NCBI GenBank assembly: GCA_038134525.1
Contig: JAYPVI010000002.1
Span: forward strand, 227,599 to 291,598
Origin: GCA-002727735 sp038134525
Lineage (GTDB): Bacteria > Bacteroidota > Bacteroidia > Flavobacteriales_D > Parvicellaceae
Direction of reading: 5' to 3'
Length of the DNA: 64,000 bases
This document shows, in pieces, positions 1-9,664 of this stretch. Every line of letters begins with the position of its first letter. The first letter of the stretch is position 1. The notes beneath the pieces were generated by a model. It worked only from the letters and a program-made list of their open reading frames with translations. It was not told the DNA's origin and searched no databases. The position numbers and the translations under genes were made by a program.

Positions 1-1448
1 CTAACACCTAGAGCAGTATAAATATTTTTGATTTCTTCATTTTCAAATATTTTATGCACCATGGCTTTTTCTACATTAAGAATTTTACCTCTTAATGGCA
101 TAATTGCTTGAAACTCTCTATCTCTACCCTGCTTAGCAGTACCTCCTGCAGAATCTCCCTCAACCAGAAATAATTCACATTTTGCAGGATCTTTTGATGC
201 GCAATCAGCTAACTTTCCAGGAAGTCCAGCTCCTCCCATAGGATTTTTTCGCTGAACCATTTCTCTAGCCTTTCTTGCAGCATGTCTAGCAGTTGCAGCT
301 AATATTACTTTTTCTATGATTTTCTTTGCATCTCCAGGATTTTCCTCAAGGTAGTTAGACAACATCTCGCTTACAGCCTGACTAACAGGTGCCGAAACTT
401 CTCTGTTACCTAATTTAGTCTTTGTTTGACCTTCAAATTGTGGTTCAGCCACCTTCACAGAAACAATTGCAGTAAGCCCTTCTCTAAAATCATCTCCAGC
501 TATTTCAAACTTTAGCTTATCTAACATCCCTGAGTTTTCAGCATATTTTTTCAAGGTGTTGGTTAGCCCTCTACGAAAACCTGTTAAATGAGTACCCCCC
601 TCATGAGTATTAATATTATTAACATAACTATGGATGTTTTCACTGTAACTGGTATTGTAAATCATAGCTACTTCTACAGGTATATTATCTTTTTCACCCT
701 CAATAGCAACTACTTTTTCTATTAGTCTTTCTCTATTCCCATCGAGAAATTCTACAAATTCTGAAAGCCCTCTTTTGGAAAAGAATGTATCTGATTTAAA
801 ATTTCCATTTTCATCATTTTCTCTTTCATCGGTAAGAATAATTGTAATACCCTTATTCAAATACGCAAGTTCTCTCATTCTGGCTGAAAGTGTATCGTAT
901 GAAAAAATTATATCATCAAAAATTTCTTTATCTGGATTAAATTCTACCTGCGTACCTCTATCGGCAGTTTTTCCAACTTCTTCTACTTCTTTGGTCTTTT
1001 TCCCTTTTGAATATTCTTGTTCCCAAATTTTACCCTCTCTATACACTGTTGCCTTCAAGAAAATAGACAAAGCATTAACACAAGAAACCCCAACTCCGTG
1101 TAGACCACCAGAAACCTTGTAAGAGTCTTTATCAAATTTACCCCCTGCACCAATTTTAGTCATTACTACTTCTAGTGCAGAAACCCCTTCTTTTTTATGC
1201 ATATCAACAGGAATTCCACGACCATTATCTTTAACGCGAATTCCATTATCTGGTGTAATAGCTACCGAAATAGCATCACAATGACCAGCTAAGGCTTCAT
1301 CAATAGAATTATCAACTACTTCATATACAAGGTGATGTAGCCCCCTAGAGCCTACATCTCCAATATACATTGAAGGTCGCATCCTGACGTGCTCTATACC
1401 CTCTAATGCTTGGATACTATCCGCGGAATATTTCTTCTCTTCACTCAT
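1..1448 (-). CDS. gyrB: DNA gyrase subunit B (3' end beyond the window)
   Basis: This is the ATPase subunit of the type II topoisomerase that introduces negative supercoils. Reading the minus strand from the ATG at 1448 gives an N-terminus with IEHVRMRPSMYIGD and VVDNSIDEALAG, which form the GHKL ATP-binding fold. The downstream GGKFDKDSYKVSGGLHGVG is the ATP-lid region. Near the window edge AGGTAKQGRDREFQAIMPLRG marks the start of the TOPRIM domain. The frame stays open to base 1, so about 480 residues of a protein that is usually near 640 are present. The short YIGD and DNSIDEA signatures fit GyrB better than ParE, but ParE cannot be fully excluded without the C-terminus. A -7 promoter motif lies 17 nt upstream of the start. 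Confidence 0.95.
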   Translation of the reverse strand, partial: MSEEKKYSADSIQALEGIEHVRMRPSMYIGDVGSRGLHHLVYEVVDNSIDEALAGHCDAISVAITPDNGIRVKDNGRGIPVDMHKKEGVSALEVVMTKIGAGGKFDKDSYKVSGGLHGVGVSCVNALSIFLKATVYREGKIWEQEYSKGKKTKEVEEVGKTADRGTQVEFNPDKEIFDDIIFSYDTLSARMRELAYLNKGITIILTDERENDENGNFKSDTFFSKRGLSEFVEFLDGNRERLIEKVVAIEGEKDNIPVEVAMIYNTSYSENIHSYVNNINTHEGGTHLTGFRRGLTNTLKKYAENSGMLDKLKFEIAGDDFREGLTAIVSVKVAEPQFEGQTKTKLGNREVSAPVSQAVSEMLSNYLEENPGDAKKIIEKVILAATARHAARKAREMVQRKNPMGGAGLPGKLADCASKDPAKCELFLVEGDSAGGTAKQGRDREFQAIMPLRGKILNVEKAMVHKIFENEEIKNIYTALGV

Positions 1449-1465
1449 GTAAATAATTTTGTTGG

Positions 1466-1473
1466 CAAATATA
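1466..1473 (-). promoter_or_regulatory. -7 promoter motif of gyrB
   Basis: TATATTTG on the minus strand matches the Bacteroidota consensus TAnnTTTG and ends 17 nt before the gyrB ATG. I see no TTG at the usual 17-23 nt upstream spacing, so the -33 half is not supported. Confidence 0.5.
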
Positions 1474-1534
1474 GCTTTTTAGCCTTACAATACGGTCTTA
1501 TTCTTCTCTGTAAATAGAGGAGTTTTCAACAGTG

Positions 1535-3352
1535 TTAAAAACTCAGTGTTACACCACCAAATATGTTTATTGATTGGACTGGCGTATTTGTCCAAAACTG
1601 ATATCTTTTTGCCGTGAAATTATTGAAGCGAATAAATGCAGAAACCTTCTCATTATAGCGGTACTCGGCAGATAGATTCATGTCTACAAACGGCTTTAAC
1701 TTAAAAGAATATCTATTTTCAGAAATTTCATCATAATGAGAATTACCCTCAAAATCTTCCACTAAATTGTTAGATAGTAAAGGAATGTTAAATGAATATA
1801 CATTTCTAGCACCAATTAGAAATAAATCACTTCTAATGATGAGTTTATCAGAAAGATCAAGAATTACTGACCCCGTCAACATGAAATCTGGTCGTTGCCA
1901 AGCTTGAGCATCTTCATCACCATCTTCAATCTTTAGTTTATAAATAAAATATTCTGCTTTTCCAGCTAATTTTAACTTCTCTCCGTTTTGGTAAGTGACC
2001 TCACTAAGAATAGTTGTTCTATTTACTTTATTGTAAGTCAGCTGAAACTTGTTTTCTAATGAGGATGTTGTGTCAGGGACGTAGAAATAAAAATTATCAA
2101 ATGTTTCCACATTCGTAGAAAAATTAAATGTAAACTTACTACTTAACGAACCTCTAACTCCTGCATATAAATTCGAACGCTGAACCGTGTTCCAAAGATC
2201 TACATCCTCAGAAATAAAGGGATTATCAAGTCTTATTTTATTAAAGGTGTTTCTTTCTACATTGCCTTTCCAACCAGCATAAGGAATAAAAACATTATTA
2301 AATAAGCTGTAACTGGCTTCAACATCTGGAAATAAATAAAATTTAGCATTATCAGCAATATCTGATTGAAGTGATAATCCCACTTTTGCAATTAAATTAT
2401 TTTTTCTTGTATAGATGTGCGGATTTAATCTTAGAATTGCTGAGGTCTGAGCAGTTAGACCTTGAGCTACTTGTATCTGATAAGTATTTGTATCTAACGA
2501 AAGGTTTGGTTGATTAATATTATTTACATCAAGCTCAAAAGTACCCAAAAATTCATTTTCTAAGATCACCCAACCTGAATGACCTCCAAGTAAAAAATGA
2601 TTTTCAGAAAACGCATAATTACTATTTAAATGATGGAAGTCTAACCATGTTTTATATCTCAATTTATTGGTGTCTCTGCCCGTATTTTTAGAGTTAAATT
2701 TCATGTGGAAATCAAAGAAATCATAGAGTTGTCTAAAATTGGTAGAAGTGTCATTGAATAACCCACCATAAATAGAAGTATCTATTCCATAAAATTGATA
2801 TCGGTTTCTTTCATAATCTAATTCAGCCCACAAGTCATGATCTAAGAAAAACTTTTGAAAATATCCCCCAAGTAGAACATCAGAGTAAGTTGTATTTCCC
2901 ATTTCCTTTATGTTACCTAAACTGCTTTGAAAATTGCTTTTCACCCCCCAACTCTCATATTTTGATCGTTTTGATGCATAATTTAAATCGAAAAATGGGG
3001 TGAAGTACATTCCAGCTCCCGCTTTTAAATAACCTGAGTAAAGCTTATCCAATGGCTCAACTATTTTCAACTTAGCTGGGGTAATGTTTTCAATCTCATA
3101 ACTTACATCCTGCTGTTTAGGTTCCAAGTAATATTTTACCTCATCCATTTCAAGAGATGAATCAATTGGTAGCGGATTAATAGCTACTTTTTGTGTCCTT
3201 GCAATTTTTCTTGACCCTGAACCAACACCTAGAAATGTCTCATCCGAACCAGTATTGTTTTGTGTCCATGTGCAGTTAAGTGCAGAGATGACAAGATAAA
3301 ATAATATAAATAATTTATTAAGGTTTTTAGTTACCATCGTCATTGTTTTCAT
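1535..3352 (-). CDS. outer-membrane beta-barrel protein, TonB-receptor-like
   Basis: A protein of about 605 residues with a signal peptide (hydrophobic run LFILFYLVISALNC) followed by many alternating amphipathic strands rich in aromatic residues. It ends in GGVTLSF, a C-terminal aromatic residue typical of outer-membrane barrels. There is no recognisable plug domain, so it looks like a porin-like barrel, not a full TonB receptor. The longer in-frame start at 3400 would bury the signal peptide behind 16 residues, so ATG 3352 is preferred; 3343 and 3337 are alternatives. A GGAGG lies 3 nt before 3352. The start overlaps the end of the TPR gene upstream, so the two are very likely co-transcribed and act together in the envelope. 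The specific function is unknown. Confidence 0.75.
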   Translation of the reverse strand: MKTMTMVTKNLNKLFILFYLVISALNCTWTQNNTGSDETFLGVGSGSRKIARTQKVAINPLPIDSSLEMDEVKYYLEPKQQDVSYEIENITPAKLKIVEPLDKLYSGYLKAGAGMYFTPFFDLNYASKRSKYESWGVKSNFQSSLGNIKEMGNTTYSDVLLGGYFQKFFLDHDLWAELDYERNRYQFYGIDTSIYGGLFNDTSTNFRQLYDFFDFHMKFNSKNTGRDTNKLRYKTWLDFHHLNSNYAFSENHFLLGGHSGWVILENEFLGTFELDVNNINQPNLSLDTNTYQIQVAQGLTAQTSAILRLNPHIYTRKNNLIAKVGLSLQSDIADNAKFYLFPDVEASYSLFNNVFIPYAGWKGNVERNTFNKIRLDNPFISEDVDLWNTVQRSNLYAGVRGSLSSKFTFNFSTNVETFDNFYFYVPDTTSSLENKFQLTYNKVNRTTILSEVTYQNGEKLKLAGKAEYFIYKLKIEDGDEDAQAWQRPDFMLTGSVILDLSDKLIIRSDLFLIGARNVYSFNIPLLSNNLVEDFEGNSHYDEISENRYSFKLKPFVDMNLSAEYRYNEKVSAFIRFNNFTAKRYQFWTNTPVQSINIFGGVTLSF

Positions 3353-6300
3353 TTTCCTCCAAATTTTTAATTGCAGGGGCTTCAAAAAGTTCTTGATCAT
3401 CAGGATCTACACTTTGAAAATCAATTTCTATATCTTCTTGATTAGGTTCATTATTTAGCTCAATCTGCTCCAAGTTTTTAACGTATTCTAATTTTTGCAC
3501 TGCTTCGGCTAATATTTCATCTTTTTTAGGCCCATCGTAATTATCTATTATACTTTGAATACTGTGTTTAGCATTGAAAAAATCTTTCAACTGAGTGAAA
3601 TTATCTCCTAATAGTAAAATTCCTTTCGCTAACCAATAATCGTACGTTGGCTTTTGTTGTACCAACTCCATAATTTGCTTTTCACAATTATCGTATTCCT
3701 TATTCATGTGATATATATGACATATGTTGAATTTCGCTTCAGCTGCAGCTTCACTCTTTGCGGTAGCAATTACATTTTCATATGAAATCAAAGCACTATC
3801 TAAAAACCCAAGCTCTTTATATGAGTTAGCTAAAAAAAGATTAGCATCTTCAATTACCTTTTCGTTAGATTGATTTAAAGCCAGTACTTTCTTAGCATAA
3901 ATTATAGTTGACTGAAAATTTTCTAAAAAGTAAAAGCAATACATTTGTCCTCTTTTGGATAGAGACAACTCTTCCTGAGTCACACCAACGTTTTCAAGTG
4001 TTGAAAAATGTCCTAATGCTAGCTTATAGTTTTTGGAATCATAGGTGATTTCACCCGCATATTTTAATGACTCTGTAAAATAGTTGTTATTGGGTTTAGT
4101 AGTAATAAAATCATAATGATATAGAGCCTCACTTTTCTGACCAGAAGCGTAATAACATGTAGCCATATAATAATGAGCCGATATCTCTTTAATGGGATTT
4201 GTTATATTATCTAAATAATAAATGGCTTTTTCGATTTGAAGATCACATTCACCATTTTCTCTTGCTGCTTGAACAGGATGCCAAAATGTAGAATCCTTTT
4301 GTTGCTCACTCACTGCAATTCCTCTATCATCTAACCAACTATAATATCCAGGTAAATCATTTCTTTTTGCATAGACCTCCATCATAAGTTCAACAGCTAA
4401 TTCATTTTCAATTTCAGCATCTGGATAATTATCGAGCACTGTTAATAAGAATTTTTCGCCCTCATCAAGATTCCCCTCTTTTATATAAATACTGCCAACC
4501 TCTACAAAAGCTGTGGAAATGAAATTATTATTCGGATACTCATCAATAAATTTTAAATACGTATTGATAGCATCTGTATTTTTTTCTAAATCTTTGTAAG
4601 TCTGAGCAAGATTCAATAATGAAAGAACTTGATATCTAGAGTCAGGATATTCGTCAGTTAATTTTTTTAATGTTTCCATTTTCCCGTCATAATCTTGTAT
4701 TAGCCCTTGAGAGGTTGACGTTTGATAGAGAGCATAGCTATGGTTAAAACCAGATACTTCAAGAGACTTTTTGTAATTTTCAATAGCAAGGCTGTCATTT
4801 TTCAACACAAAATAGGCATCTGCTATTCGAACAAGTGCTGATCGATATCTTGATGAATCTAAATTATCAGATTGATGTATATAATTTCTAAAATATTGTA
4901 TTGATTTATTTAAATCATTCTTTTGCTTTAACTCATTATATGACTTCACTGTGGAATAAGGAGAAGCCTTTTCAAAATAGGCATATCCTAAATGAAAGTC
5001 TAAATCATTATATTCACTTGTTAATAAAGCTCCATTTGTATATCTGTATTTTTCGTAAGTTGAAATGGCGTCTTCAAATTTCCCTGACTTGTAGAAACAT
5101 TCTGCTTTCCAAAATTCACTTAACGCATTTAACTTTTGATCAATTGGATAACGCCCTACTAAATCAAAACTTTGAATCGCTTCACTATAGTTTCGATTGT
5201 GAAAATGCTCAACTGCTCTGTTGTAAACAATGGTTTGGTAGGCGCTTTGCATTCTTGGATCTTTCTCTTTGATCTTCTCTAGAGATTTTAGTGCATCATC
5301 ATAATTCTTTGTAGTTAAATAAACCTTTAATAAGAATTCATAGGCTTCTTTAGCATCTTCAGTACCTGGATATGTTTCTATAAATTCATGAAATGCATTA
5401 ATAGCCTCATCATAAGGGTTATAGCTAAGCTCAAAGGCTAATTTGGCATAATTAAAAAGAGAATTTCGCTTAATTTCAGTATCAAAATCTAATTTACTCG
5501 CCTCATGGAATGCATTTCTCGCATAATCTTTCTCATTTAACTTCAAATAAGCATCTGCCATATGATAATAAGAAGTTTGTGATAACACATCTGATTTGTA
5601 AACCACCCTTGAAAATAATGAAATGGCTTTTTCATAATTCTTTAATTTATAATAGGAAAAAGCGACTTGATAATTAGACTCTCTATTTGCTTTAGCAAAT
5701 TTTTTAAAAACTTCATAATAGTCAATCGCTTTCTTGTAATCTTGACTCTTGTAATATGAATCACCAATAAGTTTAGCAAATTCACCTTTTCTCTTTTCTA
5801 TGACAGAATCTATATAAATTGGTGCATAGGCAATTAAATCATCGTATTTATGTTGTTGATAAAGAATTTGAGTAATGTAATAAGGAATTATCGACTTAAA
5901 CATATTACTGTTTGAAATAGATCTGAACCCGACCAAAGCTGTTTGGTACTTCCCCTCCTCATATGCTATGTGAGAATAATAATAAGTTGCTGGGATTTTA
6001 TAATCGGATTCGCGTTGTAATAATTCATTAAAGTTTACTTTGGCTTCGTCTTGTTTTTTTCCAACAAACTTAGAATAGCCCAGTTTGAATAAGTATTCAT
6101 TTTGATCTTCAATAGAAAGATCGTATTGATCAATTTTTTCAAAATATTCTATTGATTTTGAAAATTTTTTCATTCTGTAATAATGCCTTGCAAGTTGGAG
6201 ATAAACTCGTTTTGATTTAGGATGATCTGGATGATCCAACACAAATCTTGTCAAAAGTGTTTCTACATTGTGATGATAAAGCTGTAAGGCACAAACCGCA

Positions 6301-6530
6301 AAATAATACTCTGCATTGATGCGCAACTCATCTTGTGTATTTTGGATGCCATTAACAATTTCTTTAAAATAGGCTTGAGCAGCACTGTATTTCTGTTTAT
6401 CATATAACTCTTGAGCATACTTATAACTTTTATACTTATCCGTATGTATAAACGTTTTTTGAGCATAATTTTGATTGAAATAGCAGCACAAAAAAAGAAT
6501 ATAAAACCCTCTTTTCAGGATATAATTCAT
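3327..6530 (-). CDS. large periplasmic TPR-repeat protein
   Basis: About 1067 residues with an N-terminal signal peptide ending in NQNYAQ, followed by almost continuous tetratricopeptide repeats (for example YSAAQAYFKEI, YEKAISLFSRVV, DYARNAFHEA). The tail is strongly acidic. TPR proteins of this size usually act as scaffolds for envelope complexes. An ATG 24 bases upstream (6554) is possible, but 6530 gives the more typical short signal peptide. The gene overlaps the following barrel protein, suggesting translational coupling and a joint role. The arrangement is reminiscent of a Tol-Pal-type or secretion scaffold, but nothing in the sequence proves that. It is divergent from ftsE across about 170 bases. 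Confidence 0.8.
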   Translation of the reverse strand: MNYILKRGFYILFLCCYFNQNYAQKTFIHTDKYKSYKYAQELYDKQKYSAAQAYFKEIVNGIQNTQDELRINAEYYFAVCALQLYHHNVETLLTRFVLDHPDHPKSKRVYLQLARHYYRMKKFSKSIEYFEKIDQYDLSIEDQNEYLFKLGYSKFVGKKQDEAKVNFNELLQRESDYKIPATYYYSHIAYEEGKYQTALVGFRSISNSNMFKSIIPYYITQILYQQHKYDDLIAYAPIYIDSVIEKRKGEFAKLIGDSYYKSQDYKKAIDYYEVFKKFAKANRESNYQVAFSYYKLKNYEKAISLFSRVVYKSDVLSQTSYYHMADAYLKLNEKDYARNAFHEASKLDFDTEIKRNSLFNYAKLAFELSYNPYDEAINAFHEFIETYPGTEDAKEAYEFLLKVYLTTKNYDDALKSLEKIKEKDPRMQSAYQTIVYNRAVEHFHNRNYSEAIQSFDLVGRYPIDQKLNALSEFWKAECFYKSGKFEDAISTYEKYRYTNGALLTSEYNDLDFHLGYAYFEKASPYSTVKSYNELKQKNDLNKSIQYFRNYIHQSDNLDSSRYRSALVRIADAYFVLKNDSLAIENYKKSLEVSGFNHSYALYQTSTSQGLIQDYDGKMETLKKLTDEYPDSRYQVLSLLNLAQTYKDLEKNTDAINTYLKFIDEYPNNNFISTAFVEVGSIYIKEGNLDEGEKFLLTVLDNYPDAEIENELAVELMMEVYAKRNDLPGYYSWLDDRGIAVSEQQKDSTFWHPVQAARENGECDLQIEKAIYYLDNITNPIKEISAHYYMATCYYASGQKSEALYHYDFITTKPNNNYFTESLKYAGEITYDSKNYKLALGHFSTLENVGVTQEELSLSKRGQMYCFYFLENFQSTIIYAKKVLALNQSNEKVIEDANLFLANSYKELGFLDSALISYENVIATAKSEAAAEAKFNICHIYHMNKEYDNCEKQIMELVQQKPTYDYWLAKGILLLGDNFTQLKDFFNAKHSIQSIIDNYDGPKKDEILAEAVQKLEYVKNLEQIELNNEPNQEDIEIDFQSVDPDDQELFEAPAIKNLEENENNDDGN

Positions 6531-6668
6531 GAACTTAATTAGGTGTTGAAACATTAAGGTTTAAAGATAATTAGGTCATTGTCTTTGGTTATCTCTCCTT
6601 TTGAATATTTTCAACCATATTATGTTAACATTAATCAATCATTACGAAACCAATGTTGTATAATATTT

Positions 6669-6676
6669 TAATTTTG
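6669..6676 (+). promoter_or_regulatory. -7 promoter motif of ftsE
   Basis: TAATTTTG is an exact TAnnTTTG match, 23 nt before the ftsE ATG, in the divergent region between the TPR gene and ftsE. No well-spaced TTG lies upstream. Confidence 0.45.
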
Positions 6677-6699
6677 AACATTCGAACTTTTTGCTTTTT

Positions 6700-7368
6700 A
6701 TGAATAATGAATCACTTATTAAATTCGATGTTGTTTGTATCAAACAGCAAGAAAATGAGATTTTAAAAGATATTAGTTTTGAAATCAAGGAAGGTGAATT
6801 TGTTTATTTCGTGGGGAAAACAGGAAGCGGCAAAAGTAGCTTACTTAAATCCATCTATGGTGATATTGAAATTGACAGTGGAGATGTAATTGTGGATGGA
6901 CAATCCATTAAAAAAAGCAGGAAAAAGCATATTTTATCATTGAGAAGAAAACTTGGTATCATTTTCCAAGATTTTGAGTTATTAATGGATAGATCCATAG
7001 AGGATAATTTAAAGTTTGTGATGAAAGCTACAGGGTGGAAGGGTAATAAGAACATGCAAAGTAAAGCAATAGAACTTCTGGAAATGGTAGACATGGAAGA
7101 TAAAGCTAAATCCAAGCCTCATTTACTTTCGGGGGGAGAACAGCAGCGTGTTGCTATTGCTAGATCACTAATAAATGATCCTAAAATCATCATTGCAGAT
7201 GAACCAACAGGGAATTTAGACCCTGAGACCAGTTTTAAAATCATGGAGTTAATGAAAAATATATCAACCTCAAGCCAGACAATTATTATGGCTACTCATG
7301 ATTACGACATAATTCAAAAATTTCCAGGAAGAATTATTCAGTTTAAAGACAAAAACATATCTGAATAA
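6700..7368 (+). CDS. ftsE: cell-division ABC transporter ATPase FtsE
   Basis: A 222-residue ABC ATPase with Walker A GKTGSGKS (residues 39-46), Q-loop FQDFELL, signature LSGGEQQRVAIARS (from 142), Walker B IIIADEPTG and H-loop ATHDY. Size and single-domain form match FtsE, the cytoplasmic partner of FtsX that controls peptidoglycan hydrolases at the septum; ftsX is not in the window. The open frame extends upstream to a TTG at 6691, but ATG 6700 is the natural start. Assignment among small LolD/FtsE-type ATPases rests on overall resemblance. The 3' end is 1 nt from the convergent glycosyltransferase gene. Confidence 0.8.
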   Translation: MNNESLIKFDVVCIKQQENEILKDISFEIKEGEFVYFVGKTGSGKSSLLKSIYGDIEIDSGDVIVDGQSIKKSRKKHILSLRRKLGIIFQDFELLMDRSIEDNLKFVMKATGWKGNKNMQSKAIELLEMVDMEDKAKSKPHLLSGGEQQRVAIARSLINDPKIIIADEPTGNLDPETSFKIMELMKNISTSSQTIIMATHDYDIIQKFPGRIIQFKDKNISE

Positions 7369-7369
7369 T

Positions 7370-8476
7370 TTATTCAAACACAAAACCAAGTAATTTTTCC
7401 ACATTAAAAGAACAAGAATAATATTTCAGTTTTTGTTTTCTTTGTTTGATTGATTTTTGATCAAAATTACGATTGAATTCATCTTCAATTACTTTCTTCC
7501 AATTCTGTTCATCTACGGCAATACATAATGAAGATAAATCTGAATTGACTAAATATTCATGACTAACGAGACATCTTTGAGCATTGAAAAGAGCATGAAT
7601 AAGTTTCAATTTGATTCCTGAACTATGCGCTGAATAAAAAAGATTTAGTCTTGCATTTTTAATTAATTGTAACATTAGTTCATCTCTAGGACTATCAATT
7701 AGACTAATGTTATCAACCTTTTTAACCAAAGATTTTATTTTTTTACTAGGATTAAATCCAGCTATTTTAAGTTCTATTGGAATTTTCTGAAATAGCTTTA
7801 AAAAGAACAAGGCAGCGTCCTCGTTATCTTTCACATTGAAATTCCCGTGATACAAAACATAGTCTTCCGTTTTTGGGGGAATTTGTATTGATTTATTTTG
7901 GTGAAAAGGGCTTAATAAAATTGTTTTTGCGCCATAAAAATCGAGTAATTCTTGATCTTTTTCAGAGATAGCAAAAACGTGTTGATCTTTATAGGTTTTC
8001 TTTTCATATAGTCTTAACTTAATAGACTCTAATCGAAAAAATACTTTCCAGAAAATATTAGTTTCCGTTTTAAATAAGTTTTTATAATATTCCCATTCTA
8101 TATTATGAGCACGGATGAATGTTTTTCTGCTGTTTAATTCTGAAATAAATGCGGTTGTGTGGATTCCCTCAAAAATAATGGGTAAATCATCTTTCATAAG
8201 ATTTTGAAATAATCTTTTATTTCTTCTTGACTTTACAATAAATGGAGTAATAGAAAAAAAATGTTGCCAATTTAAATATCTATCGTAATAATACACTCTA
8301 TCACAGATTTTCTCTAATTCCTGACTTTTTTCTCTTCCATATTGAAAACAATGCAGAATAACTCCTATACCCTCATTTTTTAATGACAAAATTTTGTAAA
8401 AAACATCAATTACGCCTCCATAATTTGCAGGATAGGGAACATCAAACGATATGATATGTAATTTATGTTTTTGCAA
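7370..8476 (-). CDS. glycosyltransferase family protein
   Basis: About 368 residues. The N-terminus IISFDVPYPANYGGVIDV is the glycine-rich donor-site loop seen in GT-B glycosyltransferases of the GT1/GT4 type. The C-terminal half has YVLYHGNF and GIKLKLIHALFNAQ, resembling the nucleotide-sugar-binding domain with its usual conserved segment. The start is TTG; no ATG occurs before the conserved N-terminus. The first bases overlap the end of the upstream glycosyltransferase gene by 14 nt, so the pair is probably translated from one message and builds a surface glycan or lipid-linked sugar. Donor and acceptor are unknown. Confidence 0.75.
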   Translation of the reverse strand: MQKHKLHIISFDVPYPANYGGVIDVFYKILSLKNEGIGVILHCFQYGREKSQELEKICDRVYYYDRYLNWQHFFSITPFIVKSRRNKRLFQNLMKDDLPIIFEGIHTTAFISELNSRKTFIRAHNIEWEYYKNLFKTETNIFWKVFFRLESIKLRLYEKKTYKDQHVFAISEKDQELLDFYGAKTILLSPFHQNKSIQIPPKTEDYVLYHGNFNVKDNEDAALFFLKLFQKIPIELKIAGFNPSKKIKSLVKKVDNISLIDSPRDELMLQLIKNARLNLFYSAHSSGIKLKLIHALFNAQRCLVSHEYLVNSDLSSLCIAVDEQNWKKVIEDEFNRNFDQKSIKQRKQKLKYYSCSFNVEKLLGFVFE

Positions 8477-9572
8477 TTTTATCGTAACAATTAATCAAAT
8501 CTATCACCTCTTTTTCCCATGTTAAGTCCTCCCTTGCATGAAGAATCCCATTGGAGAAGATAGATTTATGTTCATAAGCATAATGGAGAGCATCTAAAAT
8601 ATCTTGAGGCTTGTGAGAACGTGTCAAAGTGCCACATTTATATTTTTCTATCAGTTTTTTAATTTCTATCAGATTACTGGATACAACAGGAATACCACCC
8701 TTTATATAATCAAAAAATTTATTTGGTAAACTGTATTGATAATTCAAGTTATTGGACTTATCTAAGCTCACCCCAATATCAGCAAGCATAGTATATTGCA
8801 TCATTTCACCATAGGGAATTGCATCTACAAACATTGTTTTCTCTAGTAAATCCTGATTTAGCGATCTTTGTTTTAGTTTCTCAAATACATCTCCCTTGCC
8901 AATAACACATAAAAAAAAATGATCTTGAAGAGCAATAGCCTCTAACAATTCTTCTGCTCCGCGATCTACATTTATACCCGAACCTTGTAATATGACTATA
9001 GGATTATGGCTTGGTAGATTCAACTCTAATTTAGATTTAGTCAAGTCAATTATAGTTGTTTCAGGAAGATTTCGTAACACATTTACATTTACGCCATATT
9101 TATTAAAATAAAGTTTTGCTATGGATTCATTAACTGTAAAAACATACTTCAATTTAGGGAAAATCATTTCTTCTATGAAGCGCCAAATAAACTTTACAAA
9201 TCTTTTATTTTGTATTTCAGGTACACCAAGAAAGAATTCATGGCTATCGTAAATCAAAGGTATTCTCTTTATTTTAGAGAGCAACCACATCGAAAGCAAT
9301 GTGTCGAGATCGTTAGCATGTAAAACATGAACTTTTTTAAAAAGTAAAAAGAAAAATAAACGAAAATTAAATTCTGCGTAAAATAAAAATCCTGTATTAA
9401 AAATTAACGGAATTCGATGTGTATTATAACTCCGATCCAAAGTCTTTGAATGTGAAAACTTTCTTCCTATGAGGAGAACATTCCAATTATTCTGAATCAA
9501 TGAGCGAGAAACTTTATCTACCCGTTGATCAAAACTTAAATCATTAGTAACGGTAAGGACTGTTGTTTTAAT
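8463..9572 (-). CDS. glycosyltransferase (GT4-like), probable ATT start
   Basis: A GT-B glycosyltransferase with GSGINVDRGAEELLEAI (donor-domain start), VIGKGDVFEKLKQ and LPNKFFDYIKGGIPVVSSN, the EX7E-like sugar-nucleotide region. The first canonical start is TTG 9500, but the same frame stays open upstream to a TAA at 9575-9577. That stretch encodes TVLTVTNDLSFDQRVDKVSR, the conserved N-terminus of this family. The only near-cognate codon at a suitable place is ATT 9572 (then KTTVLTVTND). I therefore extend the gene to 9572, giving about 369 residues; if ATT is not used, the functional start is unclear. It forms a two-gene operon with the next glycosyltransferase. Confidence 0.7.
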   Translation of the reverse strand: MKTTVLTVTNDLSFDQRVDKVSRSLIQNNWNVLLIGRKFSHSKTLDRSYNTHRIPLIFNTGFLFYAEFNFRLFFFLLFKKVHVLHANDLDTLLSMWLLSKIKRIPLIYDSHEFFLGVPEIQNKRFVKFIWRFIEEMIFPKLKYVFTVNESIAKLYFNKYGVNVNVLRNLPETTIIDLTKSKLELNLPSHNPIVILQGSGINVDRGAEELLEAIALQDHFFLCVIGKGDVFEKLKQRSLNQDLLEKTMFVDAIPYGEMMQYTMLADIGVSLDKSNNLNYQYSLPNKFFDYIKGGIPVVSSNLIEIKKLIEKYKCGTLTRSHKPQDILDALHYAYEHKSIFSNGILHAREDLTWEKEVIDLINCYDKIAKT

Positions 9573-9650
9573 CTTGTTTTATTTAGAAAACAAATAAATA
9601 GAAAATTTATTGTTTGCCAACAAATTCATATTTATAAGGCAAATTATATT

Positions 9651-9658
9651 TAGGTTTG
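9651..9658 (+). promoter_or_regulatory. -7 promoter motif of murB, 6 nt before the ATG
   Basis: TAGGTTTG matches TAnnTTTG and ends only 6 nt before the murB ATG. Transcription normally starts about this far downstream of the motif, so the message may be leaderless. No spaced TTG is seen upstream. Confidence 0.45.
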
Positions 9659-9664
9659 TCATTG

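Noticed and set aside
3352..3360. GGAGG before the barrel protein start as a strong ribosome site
   Set aside because: Spacing to the first ATG is only 3 nt and it lies inside the coding end of the TPR gene, where the sequence is explained by the protein.
7361..7375. Palindrome TGAATAATTTATTCA at the ftsE/glycosyltransferase junction, a possible bidirectional terminator
   Set aside because: It is made of the two GAA-TAA gene ends, has no GC stem and only a 1-nt loop, so it is unlikely to terminate transcription.
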